In this document: positions 30,001 through 34,652 of the stretch, piece after piece | Layout: each line of letters begins with the position of its first letter | Numbering within the stretch: the stretch's first letter is position 1 | DNA from: JACKHO01 sp041398745 | GTDB lineage: Bacteria; Planctomycetota; Planctomycetia; Planctomycetales; Planctomycetaceae | DNA length: 64,000 bases | Direction of reading: 5' to 3' | Assembly (NCBI GenBank): GCA_041398745.1 | Contig: JAWKUB010000005.1 | Span: forward strand, 496,001-560,000 | Program-made: the position numbers and the translations under genes | Notes under the pieces: generated by a model | The model's database searches: none | Told to the model about the DNA's origin: nothing | The model's input: only the letters and a program-made list of their open reading frames with translations

Positions 30001-30085
30001 AAGCAACATCGTCTGCCCCTCTTGCCGCAGTTGGATTGAGGAATCGTTGAATGGCAATGTTGGAAATCGAGTATTTAACTTCTAA
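12038..30085 (+). CDS. Giant LEPR-XLL / cadherin / RHS / Hint polymorphic toxin with C-terminal deaminase-like domain
   Basis: 6,015 residues in one frame; ATG 12038 is preferred over an in-frame TTG at 12020. Order: Arg-rich leader with LEPR-XLL-like MEERILLT (41-48); adhesin-like beta-helix repeats (about 50-1300); cadherin and NDAPT-type repeats (1300-2490); two ASPM/choice-of-anchor-D modules (2490-2715); golvesin/xanthan-lyase-like module (2725-2875); RHS/YD-repeat barrel (about 3465-5490) ending in GRYLKDNGGTNGYRAHGNNP; hydrophobic pre-toxin segment; Hint autoprotease (5721-5892, CFPAGTPILTPDG to YFVGDDEWGLWVHNAG); and a toxin tip of about 123 residues. The tip has YHAEERV (HAE at 29935-29943) and VCPSC (30013-30024), the zinc site of nucleic-acid-type deaminases. 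The likely role is contact-dependent killing. The target base is unknown. Confidence 0.9.
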   Translation: MRLTSWLELFRYRLNWRSWFLRTHPRSRRRKPVMRHAPEIMEERILLTDITWTRDVAGTWQWNDTSNWSTGQVPGTGDVAIFTNTQDLTIQGAVSALKLEIQGSGDLHFTDDISAPIVQSSTSSGFLTFDGMVQTTSTVYVEQGVFHGSVNAAIVDVGIATFNDTVMAASLIRGGAGTVFNAPISADTVSQSLPNTSPLQINQHVTARNVTDVELLAGATFTGTVPIAALSYLTSGNFSAGGTLRLSNSIVSSTAVLTVDDLRISGNSTIDVNMSVSDLNVTGTLLGAGNISVVDSLTFDAQTGGSTSEISGTGSLSVGATAPVSFTGWGKKVLGRDLTVSGGTFSWTDFSEIEIQSGVTLTLPSTGLTVSPANSVNTFLVSGAGSLVNSGPLVKNGPGSLDIDVDYTGTLTGGVGLQVNEGHVYLSSGEIQGDIYIVNGSTTDVIFDGATGAFDVFGDFQGTERVIVSGGELHIADGTSLFRLTVENGGLVVANGLTVSNILTWRDGTLRSNGFNDVLTIPTAGTLYVDTSGTHTLDGYQLSNQGLVSWRGSGTAYLENGAKIQNDAQFEITGSGLIATTSSGTIVNPGTIWKKSGGAVLDVEVTVNNTGIIDIDYGILELGAGWTTVPVDIAPGAGLVFDKSGATFNLMTGATLGGGGSITVKSGVLYVYQSQTWSDFTLSGGTLTGATDVTINGVMNWSGGNMTGIGGKTTLAPSAILNYSGTALHVLSQRTLEIMGQASASGGPDATVNWSGTGTLRLQSNAQLNNYGVMNLNAAGFIQDSTGFGVGTILNEGVINKSADAGQFRIYSDITHNGTANISAGSLRFYQGDVHGEISPTTGAFTAAGTGYTLNIHAGAVFSGTGNVFVDSGEVALLAPTSMPRLYFQGGTISGSGLTVNQYMSWSAGSFQSSGSSGLTMPAGSTLFYSGTANRSITGGAAENYGQFIWDSTSTLTLAGAATLTNNLGATLEVRDDGWIDAGTGGGQFNNNGLIQKTDGPSQFRVYAPTQHTGTIDVDSGSFRVYQGTLNGTIDVASGAAFTAAGSGYTLHSASSAQYLGMGNVVVDSGTFVLDADTTIPRFQLLGGTLDGVGNLTISQYGRWEGGTIQGVGSGSGGGSGTGGGSSWPKLSVGPGATFDFAGGNTHTLTDRDIENFGTWYWQGNGNLAFTNVDNVLTNNGTISLTTDALLSNGQFGVGDFVNNGTLNLLDYILDTGTHFSNTGTITTSLTTPLGPGDGRIATSGDVNLSGTLEIIQGPLGTTAETFTFIDNRGAMPVSGTFSTLVNGQQYDVSYTGGDGNDVTLTARNDAPTVALTQTVSSISENAPPASDTVVGTIAVSDDLVGTYTLTVDDSRFVISGTDLLLKAGVSFNHEAETNGEVVVTVTVQDPALPPGTANTDSITIQILDVNEPPGLDDFTTSDLDENSAEDTVVATLAANDPDVGQHLTYEILSGNTGNAFKIVPNLDNVTAEIKVNDPSALDFETNPVFVLHVRVTDNGMPILNGEADVTINLVNINDAPTSNLGPALNLLRAENNVVDPVVTGGWGSDEDVDPVVQNLTYSFDYDPLVDVFDPNTLFVIDQNSGQVTVKSGAVLDFETIPNSFEFTIQVTDDGSPNLSASTVVTVQLTDVNEAPVSVNHTLSAVEDQPYVFSTADFNAAFSDVDAGDSLAAVRLIDPATIAGGKFEFDDGVNGWQQLTITTDILASELGQLRFVPDQDVNGNITFEFAVLDSGSLVSNSSTMTMDVQPVDDPPVAVNSTVTADEDVEFVFGTTDFAFNDVDGDAIEQVRIDSVTGAGTLEYNGLAVTTPLEIPVANLNLLTFVSDQDDSGPNYASLDFSVQTNSVWSTSSATMTINVDPINDAPTVTAPATQVLNEDADFTAIPGISFGDVDANSSEVRLTAFVSNGELSWTASAGITVESSTLSSVTLLGSISDLNVAFGLNSLSLAYKPNKDFDQQDQLQLTLNDQGAGPVNSDPGPLSGSATVILDILPINDAPTFKTLVAPTIDEDVQTAITGIEIEDADAGDNDVLIQLSVQHGTLVLDGLINGIVTYAPGNKSLAYTGMIAEFNSLVSAGEFKYTTDDNYDMSDTLDIVVNDNGHYGADPGLTGGPADEQASAQLTINIQAVNDAPTITWSTLPTVVEDTPTVLSGIVVGDIDAGSTGELKLTITVVDTDDMNNGVLTINDSIPGITVVENPESSNNSPSVQILGTLTDLQALLGTADGVTYTPGLNFEDTATISLTLNDQGASGAVLTPMESILDVALDVQPVNDAPVIVNTPYTFSIDENPVNGTVVGTITYTDPDANDSATVTLSAVGGGPQPFSAGPITALGNKTYSFDLIVADGDAIDSDPPISLTNIQIDVTVTDAGTNGPADSDAETVTVTIDPRNESPVFPSPPQEIDIFENQPAGTSFGEIEVDDPEGGIGLQYTLISSLFELTLGNQIQLKSGVSLDHETQPQHVLDVIVDDGVNPPVSGQVIINVQDVPEPAIISVAYAATGGAVVDNATVTDFGSVLITNGENTVAFSITNHGNDPLVLSNLTFPNGFRLPTGDPGINGVSVAAGDSVQLQVTFDPDAVQSYPGNVTFDTTDSNHSPFTIKVTGTGIDVAPVMNVSIGGAQIGSSNYLDFGSTIQGFSVTRTITITNSGDAPLSLTNQSTLTGFTINGDLATAIGINESRIFEIVLTATASGFFSELLTLSNPIVGAFDINLVGDVKPQSVNGDGRVTIIDNGDLEFSQTGTWETKLNAGYGGDIQVSQKENASASTAKWSFTGLSTGLYRVSTTWDRDAGDYTGDFFAIAPFTISDGTTSLETTNVNQHRWYGHPTSFVEDQTWWEDLGLVYVDSTSLEVELHAAPHLNNRVIADAVRIELLAPNSDLIFVQQGLREVTFDPTANDQFPRTGDKQWVVEVGASGALNGSELFVNADGTVTVTLPVGVSADEFQYRLALKSDPQVKTEFTTALVAAASQEVIYRDDAYSVSHAHPIQFDVRANDQLFTPLTSIPSFTSVTDGRLVANQDVLDVIDNGFHIGTNATTFTLTIDGVDYDWNSGNIANVLNGQFDTQGVPYRARSVDLSHGVAKDVLTSGFYVQLLNVDTTFSVTTDGSLTENIKRGRLVVDEKGIATYTPDGEFFKLFGEYEERFTYSYAPTENLGIPGTATIRVTNSAPVAEVPIDVLLEGTGTTGFVYFNVPVHITDTDSAGLLEYVEAESSSGLVTHGEQVVLDPTSLLPFRFSLSNTNRDDAIYYWITDGYSYSTLQHTRFVDPNNGSTTSLPLSSFAKPMVVKGNNLSPTLTITANDASGGLGESTRESFGDIEVDLADGSLHYGQSLDTDHLATDLGGFGLQYSSRTTVERPIINVTVTRATTGGSAHIRARLYWHKVSPGGNVGPSPNNHFVEKDFSIDAGLNQVSFAMQPGDLNLSTGLYQWTLVVGEINGLGLEVDGSVQIAKGNKVVVNNRNTDTTTNPFLGFGDGWSFAGVPRLVVEQFGSQSYQDWMDDRAILVLPDGDYRLFTPGGGSSNSNEDGWIAVDADGRTLARRELGALSRTTDGSAWTYVDESGVKFVFEPNGSNLSSLVLKEIIPLSGPSTTIQYLTDGRIDVVTSVDGSLTKFIYDGDNLLDEIQLFTSGAATPTKTIDVTMDTVLDRPIVTQLSQGSTLGIDWTQRFGYAQQTELLLERMDQDVATISIDGHEITFDDINTVSSQSIKDAIVAVWSGFADLEVELVTGTSESEGGNHFEDLDSAIEPRKYIRLVFTGNLAGQSHSVAPTSRATIWSTAFMMSSHTWGADVNNPERLDVITYDGHGLVSSVLKGDALKYDPVLIQSTAAQRLSGTGQPVRATITYPTDTLNKLTYTSPISQNFTAFGETVTVAYELDVFGRTTSRESFVGDSVVPLSSESWQRDHFGNVVRYTDELGRITAFTYDYTDASKHYHDTDLNPLVDSLWHGAQLPDTNVSPFIHGGLHGRATEVFHFAPVSRTKYESEYGLVIQITDALGRSTYFERDVDTGLVTTILGPGNSEERFTYTVDGNGKFDQLMKSKLLVFEQDGDDNTDFEYLVTTYTYDQRNIDVVSTTGYWLNPETGLQTTQTRWQDFDYDTFGNVNSITDNAGNVTSYSNDSLGRVLTETIQWNHDNTLTTQSTNTYSYFDDGLIETVQDGRNILTTYDYDTRGALVEMKEAVALGVEQATVYDYYRNGLAKSVQSPTGVTTEFYYDPENFKNWTRTNGVQNDGTTGIFQYYEVVTETADKRGRSLTTRNELTGQEIFLTYDAYDRVASTTSLVGLSPVGRTPVVSAIQFDFFGNVTQSDAPGRTPVQNQYDYRDRLVSTKVLSTGAEGALPGAFVYFGYDRANNLISSTERRYRPDLENANDPSEVTGWSISAYKTSFDYSAFGEVVSTDVPAETGSTQSIFVFDAIGNLQSSTDRFDLTTTYVTDVLGRVREQVNPNGGVAKYDFDLAGNLIEQTITMGSNGQFRRTTTEYDPLNRVQRTVAHKTLMGTDEADIIVDTTYTVGGTAHGVTAVHQSLPFERTADVNAASGAAPVSDSFFDSRGQAVRVEAPDPDINDANILPLITDFHYQYVPTEASIVVDTIQRNAVNTSDRTSRVVVNTEGMVIEQYRAAYDMTIPVLEMSNFYDEAGRLAYTQDGDNNTVYYSYDEVTGLLTETTTSTLNAGSPSGRTTNYIYDSSGNQVRVIETRGGSPASSTNPATKEWTDRVYDGLGRIIFESTKISASETATRRWKYDGLTTIYKDRNGEVIRVTIDPSTRTSVEDWFTSDSYPLLVDSAPQNDPSPTRRFVTEFNEVGQMVSVKDGTPGMGATDLATTLSNVTFDYDEFGRRKLETQSSVVNSSATPLVTLDSQYHVLGVRSQLDTSLGAQPTLLSSLNYEVDRIGRITDVIQDNAEGGVALWAVPSGLLPSKGADKNVVITYFTDGNRQSISRFHTSSGASRGVSTLVPSPNGSPGEVHHYRDAGLQADDLISEHKNFFSQTTGRLMTAQFEYRDNAIDPNDNTPMATPIPALGSTLTYQYDETGSIKTVTDQNDKILEDHTYDGVGNRIDKDGTEPETIIGNHDRLLQDANAEYRYDTAGRLEQVIRRPLATYDVDTGPVTDVVDAQYVAGLWVDEPDGSGGIRKRGSSTAGSDVIAKITFENLKLGDYELWVKWIPDGTLGVVDISGGQLDDAHTPIRIVDQQQVFVDQSAAFHPNDASYPEYLEDESGQVWLRLFSISMTQEVQNSSDSEKIQLIVRSAGQSPIVDGVMLTSKDFASEYRTDYSWDQRGRLASATFFPNADSDPSQHVQFTYDGLNRRTSATVETWNGSAWSTTSATSFAYDGGERLLELDLMDSGKVVRQYLNDPTGPGILAMDQESQVATANGVREVWAFNDLSGSVITWGTAEEIVDPNGNYTGWEFQHVRYDSFGNIIAQDGSDSHLTAAPHVWNGHFEDSLTGLFDEQQMGWYAPQIGRYLKDNGGTNGYRAHGNNPSNVVQPGINWSKLEGPGPFSGIFTGATAKAHYYPAKWLGLEDELASMTDSQLGILAGIEVLLTYGAIEYVGGVELLIEGISGLGVYGLAGMGAGTALGYLQVKADELNTGRAAPWSDYVFYMGVESLMGGFAPWSTINALEFGAYGMAVEGVATGQVSGRGFQIGSTIGGIFGTAADDIAFRGASRLHALGQASFVAGGATAVGVATYYGGGRDLDRAMFAANLSVLPLSLLAPKVIPCFPAGTPILTPDGTTSIEELQAGDLVLSRDEHDVNGEVAPQVIEETFVRHGEIYELKIGGRVIRVTPEHPLFVDGRGWTPAGEVVAGDRLATIHLPVGALVEVPETANSATEDVQPSTFDLQPSTWESDWLDVESNAPTGEFTTVYNFRVANWHTYFVGDDEWGLWVHNAGAQYLEINDPLVGIARRIADVEVGPMRNRRTIAILEATNGKQVVRFVAGGTTDLSPAQRRLAERLGLTIIDDLPGYHAEERVIFGAESLGFTRVRGATSNIVCPSCRSWIEESLNGNVGNRVFNF
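29538..29572 (+). repeat. Heptamer tandem repeat inside the Hint domain
   Basis: Five head-to-tail 7-base units: TTCAACC, TTCGACC, TTCGACC, TTCAACC and a variant CTCAACT. The period is not a multiple of three, so gain or loss of one unit shifts the reading frame upstream of the end of Hint and the toxin tip. Confidence 0.85.
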
Positions 30086-30094
30086 TCTTCAATT

Positions 30095-30652
30095 ATGATT
30101 GACAAAACACAAATTGATGTGCTGCAACAGCGGATTCAGTTGCAACCAACGGTTCAGTTTGGTTCTGGGCCAGAAACGCTCCCCCCACCAGCAACCGATT
30201 CACAGATTGCAGCCGCTGAACGTAGAATTGGCTGCACTTTGCATAAAAATCACCGGCAGTTACTGCTTGAAGTTGCAAATGGTGGTTTTGGCCCCGGTTA
30301 TGGCGTTGTTGGAGTGGATGATGGTTTTCACGACCCTGATGGAGGGGCACTAGAATCAAGTCATGACTTGATTGTATCAATGTCTGACAGCCTGCCAGAA
30401 GGATTTCGGTTTGCTCCCCTGTGTGACTGGGGTGCTGCAATCTGGAGTGTACTTTCATGTACAGATGGGATGGTCTATGTGTTCTATGAAGGATCTTTCT
30501 ACCAGACGAACGACGACCTCACTGCCTGGATAAGTAAGTGGCTTGACAATAAGGATATTTGGGCTTCGATGTTCGCGTTTTCAGATACCAAACTACCGGG
30601 ACTACCTCCTATGAAGCGAATTGCGTCTGTCAATGGAAGGAAAGTCTCCTGA
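30095..30652 (+). CDS. SUKH/SMI1-KNR4-type immunity protein
   Basis: 185 residues, ATG 9 bases after the toxin stop. Sequence signs of the SMI1/KNR4 (SUKH) fold: DSQIAAAERRIGCTLHKNHR followed by LLLEVANGGFGPG (the canonical helix, then NGG turn), a mid-domain FRFAPLCDWGAAIWS strand pair and a C-terminal helix DDLTAWISKWL. SUKH proteins are the commonest immunity proteins of polymorphic toxins, including nuclease and deaminase types, and are encoded directly after the toxin, as here. It should bind and block the deaminase-like tip in the producing cell. No other downstream gene competes for this role. Confidence 0.85.
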   Translation: MIDKTQIDVLQQRIQLQPTVQFGSGPETLPPPATDSQIAAAERRIGCTLHKNHRQLLLEVANGGFGPGYGVVGVDDGFHDPDGGALESSHDLIVSMSDSLPEGFRFAPLCDWGAAIWSVLSCTDGMVYVFYEGSFYQTNDDLTAWISKWLDNKDIWASMFAFSDTKLPGLPPMKRIASVNGRKVS

Positions 30653-30819
30653 TCAGTAAGGAGAGAATCTCTAGTGGATCACATGGCACTGAACTAGGGG
30701 GCGTTATGGACGTATCGGACCTTGAGCAATTCAATGATTGGGTTGTGAATTGGCGGGCGGCATGGCCGAGGGTGAACGGTTTCTGTGTACCATGCTTGCA
30801 TCGCGGAGCAGCCCGCCGA
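30653..30819. other. Short gap after the immunity gene
   Basis: A weak plus-strand frame (ATG 30706, MDVSDLEQFNDW...) runs into the opposite glycosyltransferase gene and has no recognisable features, so it is not called. Confidence 0.3.
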
Positions 30820-32091
30820 CTACTTCACTTTAAACAGATAAGAATTGAATTGGCGGCCATCGCCGCCAGCATTTTCCCACCCAAAGGGGTATTGGCCGAT
30901 GTGCCATAGCCGGATGCGTGAATCGGCCATGATGGCGTATCCAGCCTGGCGAACTCGTTCACAAAACGCATAATCCTCAGCCAAATACCAGTGTCCCTCA
31001 CCATGTGGACGTACCATCGGCTGAAAGAACGGAATCGAGTTCTCGCCAAACCTCTGGTTCACCAGCGGCACGTCCATGCGGCCCTGCACATCTTCATAAA
31101 CCTGCCGATGCACCAGCAGAAACCCCGTGGCCCCATACTGAAGTTCCAGCAGCCCACCGCCCTCGCCGAACTGAATGGTCTTTGTCTGCGGCAGCGTGTG
31201 ACACGCCAATGCACGGCGCCCCTTCTGTGGATAAATCCCACATACAACAGGTTCTCCAAGACTTCGCAATTGGTCCACCGCGTCGGGATGAAATCCAATG
31301 TCCGAGTCAATCCACATGGTCTGCTCGAATCCATCACGCAGCGCGTCTGCCGCCATTTGATTTCGTCCCTGGTCAATAGCCGCATATCCATAAACACGCC
31401 GGACCACATACCCCCGCCGCTCCAACTCCCGCAAGGACTCATCACACGCGGGCATAATGCTCGAACCAACCGGCACGAGCACCACACACTTGCTGCGATC
31501 TTCTACTGGCGTGGGCCTGAACTGCCGTACAACATGCTGAGGAACCGGATACCCCAACTCTCCTGCCACCGGCTCTACTGAGCGAAACAAACAACGCCAC
31601 ACCTTCTCCGTCACCGGCTGGTCAATCGAGACGGTTGGAATCTCAGCCGCCAGCAGACTGCCAAGTTTTTCCCGAAACTGCATCGTTTCCGGATTATCAA
31701 CATTCCACACCTCCCCAATCTGCTCCCCGTCAGCCACAAACTCATCAACCAATTCCCGCCACCTCAACCCAAACTCATACGGCTGGGCTCCCTCAGGAAA
31801 CCGTCGATAGGGGTCAAACAACACAAACGTGATGACAGCCTCAGGAAACACTTGCTTGAGAAATCCGGCGACGTCAATTCCAGAGTCACAAAACGCGATG
31901 CATCCACCTCGTTCCTGCCAATACGATTCCAAATACCCCCGACATCGCTCAAACGCCGCGTCACTCAGATGCGAAGAATATTCAGCTCTCATCAGATGTT
32001 GAACAACCGCATCATCACAAGGTAGACCTTCCGCGCCACCAAGCGTTGCTCCAGGGAAAAACACAAACTGCGTTGCAGAACCAGTCAACAT
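30820..32091 (-). CDS. Glycosyltransferase-like protein (GT-A, family-2-like)
   Basis: 423 residues, ATG at 32091 after GAGGG. The N-terminal 190 residues carry no motif I know. From about residue 205 a nucleotide-sugar-binding-type domain follows: VVLVPVGSSIMPACDESLRELERRG, then MWIDSDIGFHPDAV, whose DSD is a DxD-type metal site, and later EGHWYLAEDYAFCERVRQAGY, resembling the catalytic ED region, then LWHIGQYPFGWE. It would transfer a sugar to an unknown acceptor. The gene is transcribed towards the toxin locus but unrelated to it. A distantly related GT-A hydrolase is the alternative. Confidence 0.65.
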   Translation of the reverse strand: MLTGSATQFVFFPGATLGGAEGLPCDDAVVQHLMRAEYSSHLSDAAFERCRGYLESYWQERGGCIAFCDSGIDVAGFLKQVFPEAVITFVLFDPYRRFPEGAQPYEFGLRWRELVDEFVADGEQIGEVWNVDNPETMQFREKLGSLLAAEIPTVSIDQPVTEKVWRCLFRSVEPVAGELGYPVPQHVVRQFRPTPVEDRSKCVVLVPVGSSIMPACDESLRELERRGYVVRRVYGYAAIDQGRNQMAADALRDGFEQTMWIDSDIGFHPDAVDQLRSLGEPVVCGIYPQKGRRALACHTLPQTKTIQFGEGGGLLELQYGATGFLLVHRQVYEDVQGRMDVPLVNQRFGENSIPFFQPMVRPHGEGHWYLAEDYAFCERVRQAGYAIMADSRIRLWHIGQYPFGWENAGGDGRQFNSYLFKVK

Positions 32092-32255
32092 AAGCCCTCA
32101 AACGGTAATTCAAATCGGTCAGGAATTGTGATGTAAACCAAAGAGTAGGCAACACTCTCACGATTTGGAAATGAAGTCTTCTGATTCAGTGACCTTGGCA
32201 TGAGTGATTGACCGAATGTGGTGAGGCGTTTCACAACACATGCTTGCTTTATGGC

Positions 32256-33329
32256 TCAAATGACAATCCGTTCTACTTCATCCAGCGACACCGCGTCATT
32301 GACTCGGTTGTACATGTTCGTGGTTTTGGACGAGGCGTGGGCGGCCATTTGTTGGGCTTTTTCGAGGGTGCCGCCGTTCCGCATGTATTCGGTGATTCCC
32401 GTAGCACGAAACGTGTGACAACAGATTCTTGGGCTGATGCCAGCTTGCTTCGCTCGGCGTTTGATCATGCGAAGTGCGTCGTTGCGGTGCATGCGTGTGT
32501 CCGTCAGGTCACGGCGTCGACCAATCGTCCGGAAGAGGGGAGTCCCGTTGAGGTCTCGCAACTGGGCTGCGTCGACATACTCCAACAGGTACTGCTCCGC
32601 GTTGTGATGTAGCGGCATTTCGTGATACCGACCACCTTTTTCGTGGAGCCGAATCCAGTAGCGGTGGCCGTTAAGCCAGACGTCATCGACGTTCATTTTC
32701 AGCGTGGCGCTAATGCGGGCAAACGAGTAAACCATTGTCGCAATCAAGGCTCTGTCCCGCAGCCCCATGATGTGGCTGGTATCAATGGAATCGAGCAGTA
32801 ACCGTGCGTCTGCCGCTGAGAGGACGGGAGTTTTGCCTTTGACAATCACAACTTTCGGTCCCCGCACGGCCTGAGCGGGATTGAATGGGAGCAGGCCACC
32901 GGTCACGAAATAGTCAAACAGCATCCGAATGGCTGCCAGATGCACCTTGACGGAACCATCAGCGTACCATTGGCTGATTTCCTCAATATAGGCGGCTACC
33001 AGGGTCGGCTCGACCGAGAGCAGGGGAATGCCTCGCTCATCACACCAGCGGCAGAAGTAGCGGACGCACTGCAGGTACGACTGCCGCGTATTCGCATTCC
33101 GAATGTTCGCCGTGAAGAACTCCACGAATCGACGCTTTGTATCAGGGCCAGCGGCTTCAACCACGGCTGGTACCACAGCCGACGCAGTGACAGAGTCGCG
33201 TGTCGCTAATTCACGCCGATGAAAGTTGGGGATGTTGCTCAGTTGGGTGGGTGAAAAATGTTCGGCAGAATCGCGTCGCCTTAAGGACCTAATGAAACAT
33301 GTCAGAAGCGTACATTGATGGAGATTCAT
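32256..33329 (-). CDS. XerD-like tyrosine recombinase
   Basis: 357 residues at the longest; the first 40 or so codons overlap the preceding small ORF and the true start may be later. The N-terminal core-binding domain has NTRQSYLQCVRYFCRWCDERG. Catalytic residues visible: Arg in FARISATLKM, Lys in LHEKGGRYHEM, His-x-x-Arg in CHTFRATGI, His in AAHASSKTT and Tyr in MYNRV. This is a second, unrelated integrase to that at 1590. It is typical of planctomycete integrative elements or integron-like recombinases. No att site could be identified beside it. Confidence 0.9.
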   Translation of the reverse strand: MNLHQCTLLTCFIRSLRRRDSAEHFSPTQLSNIPNFHRRELATRDSVTASAVVPAVVEAAGPDTKRRFVEFFTANIRNANTRQSYLQCVRYFCRWCDERGIPLLSVEPTLVAAYIEEISQWYADGSVKVHLAAIRMLFDYFVTGGLLPFNPAQAVRGPKVVIVKGKTPVLSAADARLLLDSIDTSHIMGLRDRALIATMVYSFARISATLKMNVDDVWLNGHRYWIRLHEKGGRYHEMPLHHNAEQYLLEYVDAAQLRDLNGTPLFRTIGRRRDLTDTRMHRNDALRMIKRRAKQAGISPRICCHTFRATGITEYMRNGGTLEKAQQMAAHASSKTTNMYNRVNDAVSLDEVERIVI

Positions 33330-33525
33330 TCGCGATCACATCGACTTGCATCATCTTCGAAATGTTGCGTCGCTTTTCTGAAGATTGAGTTCGAAGGTCA
33401 TCTTTGTCGTGGTCTGCCTGATCTCGAAAAAGCTCCGCAACGATGGTTGCTGCGGAGTCGATTGCCTGAGAATCAGGCGGTTGGCTTGGGCCGAAGTTCT
33501 TTCTTCCAGGCTGTTCAGCCCTCAT
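33289..33525 (-). CDS. Small polar hypothetical protein
   Basis: 78 residues from the ATG at 33525 (MRAEQPGRKNFG). It overlaps the stop of the gene before it by 11 bases and the possible start of the recombinase by 41 bases. It contains an amphipathic helix (DSAATIVAELFRDQ) then a polar tail. No family is recognised. The compact overlap with neighbours is the main support. Confidence 0.35.
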   Translation of the reverse strand: MRAEQPGRKNFGPSQPPDSQAIDSAATIVAELFRDQADHDKDDLRTQSSEKRRNISKMMQVDVIANESPSMYASDMFH

Positions 33526-33766
33526 CTCCGAAGGCGATGAGGGAGTTTTCAAAGATTTGGTGGGTTGCGGCCAGGCAAATGGCCTGGTTAAACGTCGGGT
33601 CGAGTTGGCAGGTCAAGTCCCCTGCCGTGGTTCCGATGGTTGGTTGCGGTGGAAAGCCGCCGTCGTCCAGCCAGTCTTTGAGGACTTCTGATGCTTCGAG
33701 AGCCTCTTGCCATTGTTTCGTGGCGTAGGCCCTGAGCATATTGTTCCAGGCTTGGTTGGGGTCCAT
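33515..33766 (-). CDS. Hypothetical protein coupled to the zinc-ribbon gene
   Basis: 83 residues, helical N-terminal half (NMLRAYATKQWQEALEASEV), Pro/Gly segment and a C-terminal helix. Its ATG overlaps the stop of the preceding gene as TGATG at 33764-33768, so the two are translationally coupled. No function is recognised. Confidence 0.6.
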   Translation of the reverse strand: MDPNQAWNNMLRAYATKQWQEALEASEVLKDWLDDGGFPPQPTIGTTAGDLTCQLDPTFNQAICLAATHQIFENSLIAFGDEG

Positions 33767-33969
33767 CAGAGTTCCTCCCCCAACTCAGCCATGGCCTGAG
33801 GCCAGTAGACGATGCCACCATCGTTGAACGCATCCGGTTCGACGGTGTAACCGTCGCCGCATGCTTCGTCCGTGCACTGCACATCCATTGTGGCGTCATC
33901 CACCGCGATGATTTCCAATTGGCCATTGCAATTGCGGCAACAGCCATCCTGCAGATCGACAAGAATCAT
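33766..33969 (-). CDS. Small zinc-ribbon protein
   Basis: 67 residues from the ATG at 33969 (MILVDLQDG). CCRNC near residue 10 and C...C further on (CTDEACGDGY) form a probable zinc ribbon, followed by an acidic tail. Upstream lie a CCGC-gaa-GCGG hairpin (34000-34010) and an A8 tract that reads as T8 on this strand, which may terminate or attenuate the transcript. The function is unknown. Confidence 0.6.
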   Translation of the reverse strand: MILVDLQDGCCRNCNGQLEIIAVDDATMDVQCTDEACGDGYTVEPDAFNDGGIVYWPQAMAELGEEL

Positions 33970-34075
33970 TTGTGTCTCCGGCTTGAAAAAAAACATGGGC
34001 CGCGAAGCGGACTCTGTTCGAATTGAACAAAGCGGGGACAGACTGCCTGAGCGGAACTTTCGGCGCAAGCAGAAA

Positions 34076-34091
34076 GGCCGTAGGAACGGCC
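34076..34091. repeat. Short hairpin upstream of the zinc-ribbon gene
   Basis: GGCCGT-agga-ACGGCC, perfect. Together with the stem at 34000-34010 it forms a structured leader for the minus-strand genes. Confidence 0.45.
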
Positions 34092-34279
34092 CTTCGAGAA
34101 TCTCCACAAGGAAAGGGATCGGTAGTCTCTGGTAACTTGTGCAATGGGCGTTGCAGCAACTTCAAAGAGATTGGCCGCTGACATCATCCTGTCGCGAGAA
34201 ACATCCGTTCAACACTCGACATCGATGATGTTTCATTCATTGGAACACCGTTTGCTCTTGAATTAATGAGTCGACTTAA

Positions 34280-34307
34280 CCGGTTTCGATAACCGTACAG
34301 GCCTGTA
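34280..34307. promoter_or_regulatory. Palindromes upstream of the tail-anchored protein
   Basis: CGGTT-tcgat-AACCG (34280-34294) and the perfect 12-base palindrome TACAGGCCTGTA (34296-34307) lie just before the GTG at 34322. They are operator-like, but no cognate regulator is identified. Confidence 0.4.
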
Positions 34308-34321
34308 AGGGACATGAAAGC

Positions 34322-34648
34322 GTGAGCGAGACTTACTACAGAGATTGCCGCCGCTGCGGCAGACGGATTCGGATGGCGGAATTGGCGAACGGCCAGTGGC
34401 TTCCTTTCGAGTGGGATGGTTCAGGAAAGCACTCTTGTGCCAGTTCAGTTTTCCATGTTCGCGATTACGCACCCAGTGTGACTGAGACTCCAAAGCAACG
34501 AATTCGCTCTCAGGTTCCAAGTAGGCCCGTAATAACCGCGCGATCGCACGTGGAGCCTCCTGCTACTCGTATCCGCCTGCGGTGGTGGCTGCTGTTGATT
34601 CTCTTTTTTTGGTTTCTTTGGACGCTGATTCAGCTCTGCATTGGATAA
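34322..34648 (+). CDS. Zinc-finger, tail-anchored membrane protein
   Basis: 108 residues with a GTG start; the only nearby ATG is out of frame and stops at once. The N-terminal 40 residues resemble a zinc finger (CRRCGRRI, then GKHSC). A linker rich in Pro, Ser and Arg leads to a single hydrophobic helix at the C terminus (WWLLLILFFWFLWTLIQLC). The likely topology is a cytoplasmic head and a C-terminal anchor. The function is unknown. Confidence 0.6.
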   Translation: MSETYYRDCRRCGRRIRMAELANGQWLPFEWDGSGKHSCASSVFHVRDYAPSVTETPKQRIRSQVPSRPVITARSHVEPPATRIRLRWWLLLILFFWFLWTLIQLCIG

Positions 34649-34652
34649 GTCC

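Noticed and set aside
30559..30909. 116-codon plus-strand ORF after the immunity gene
   Set aside because: It overlaps both the immunity gene and the opposite glycosyltransferase; no second immunity protein is recognisable.
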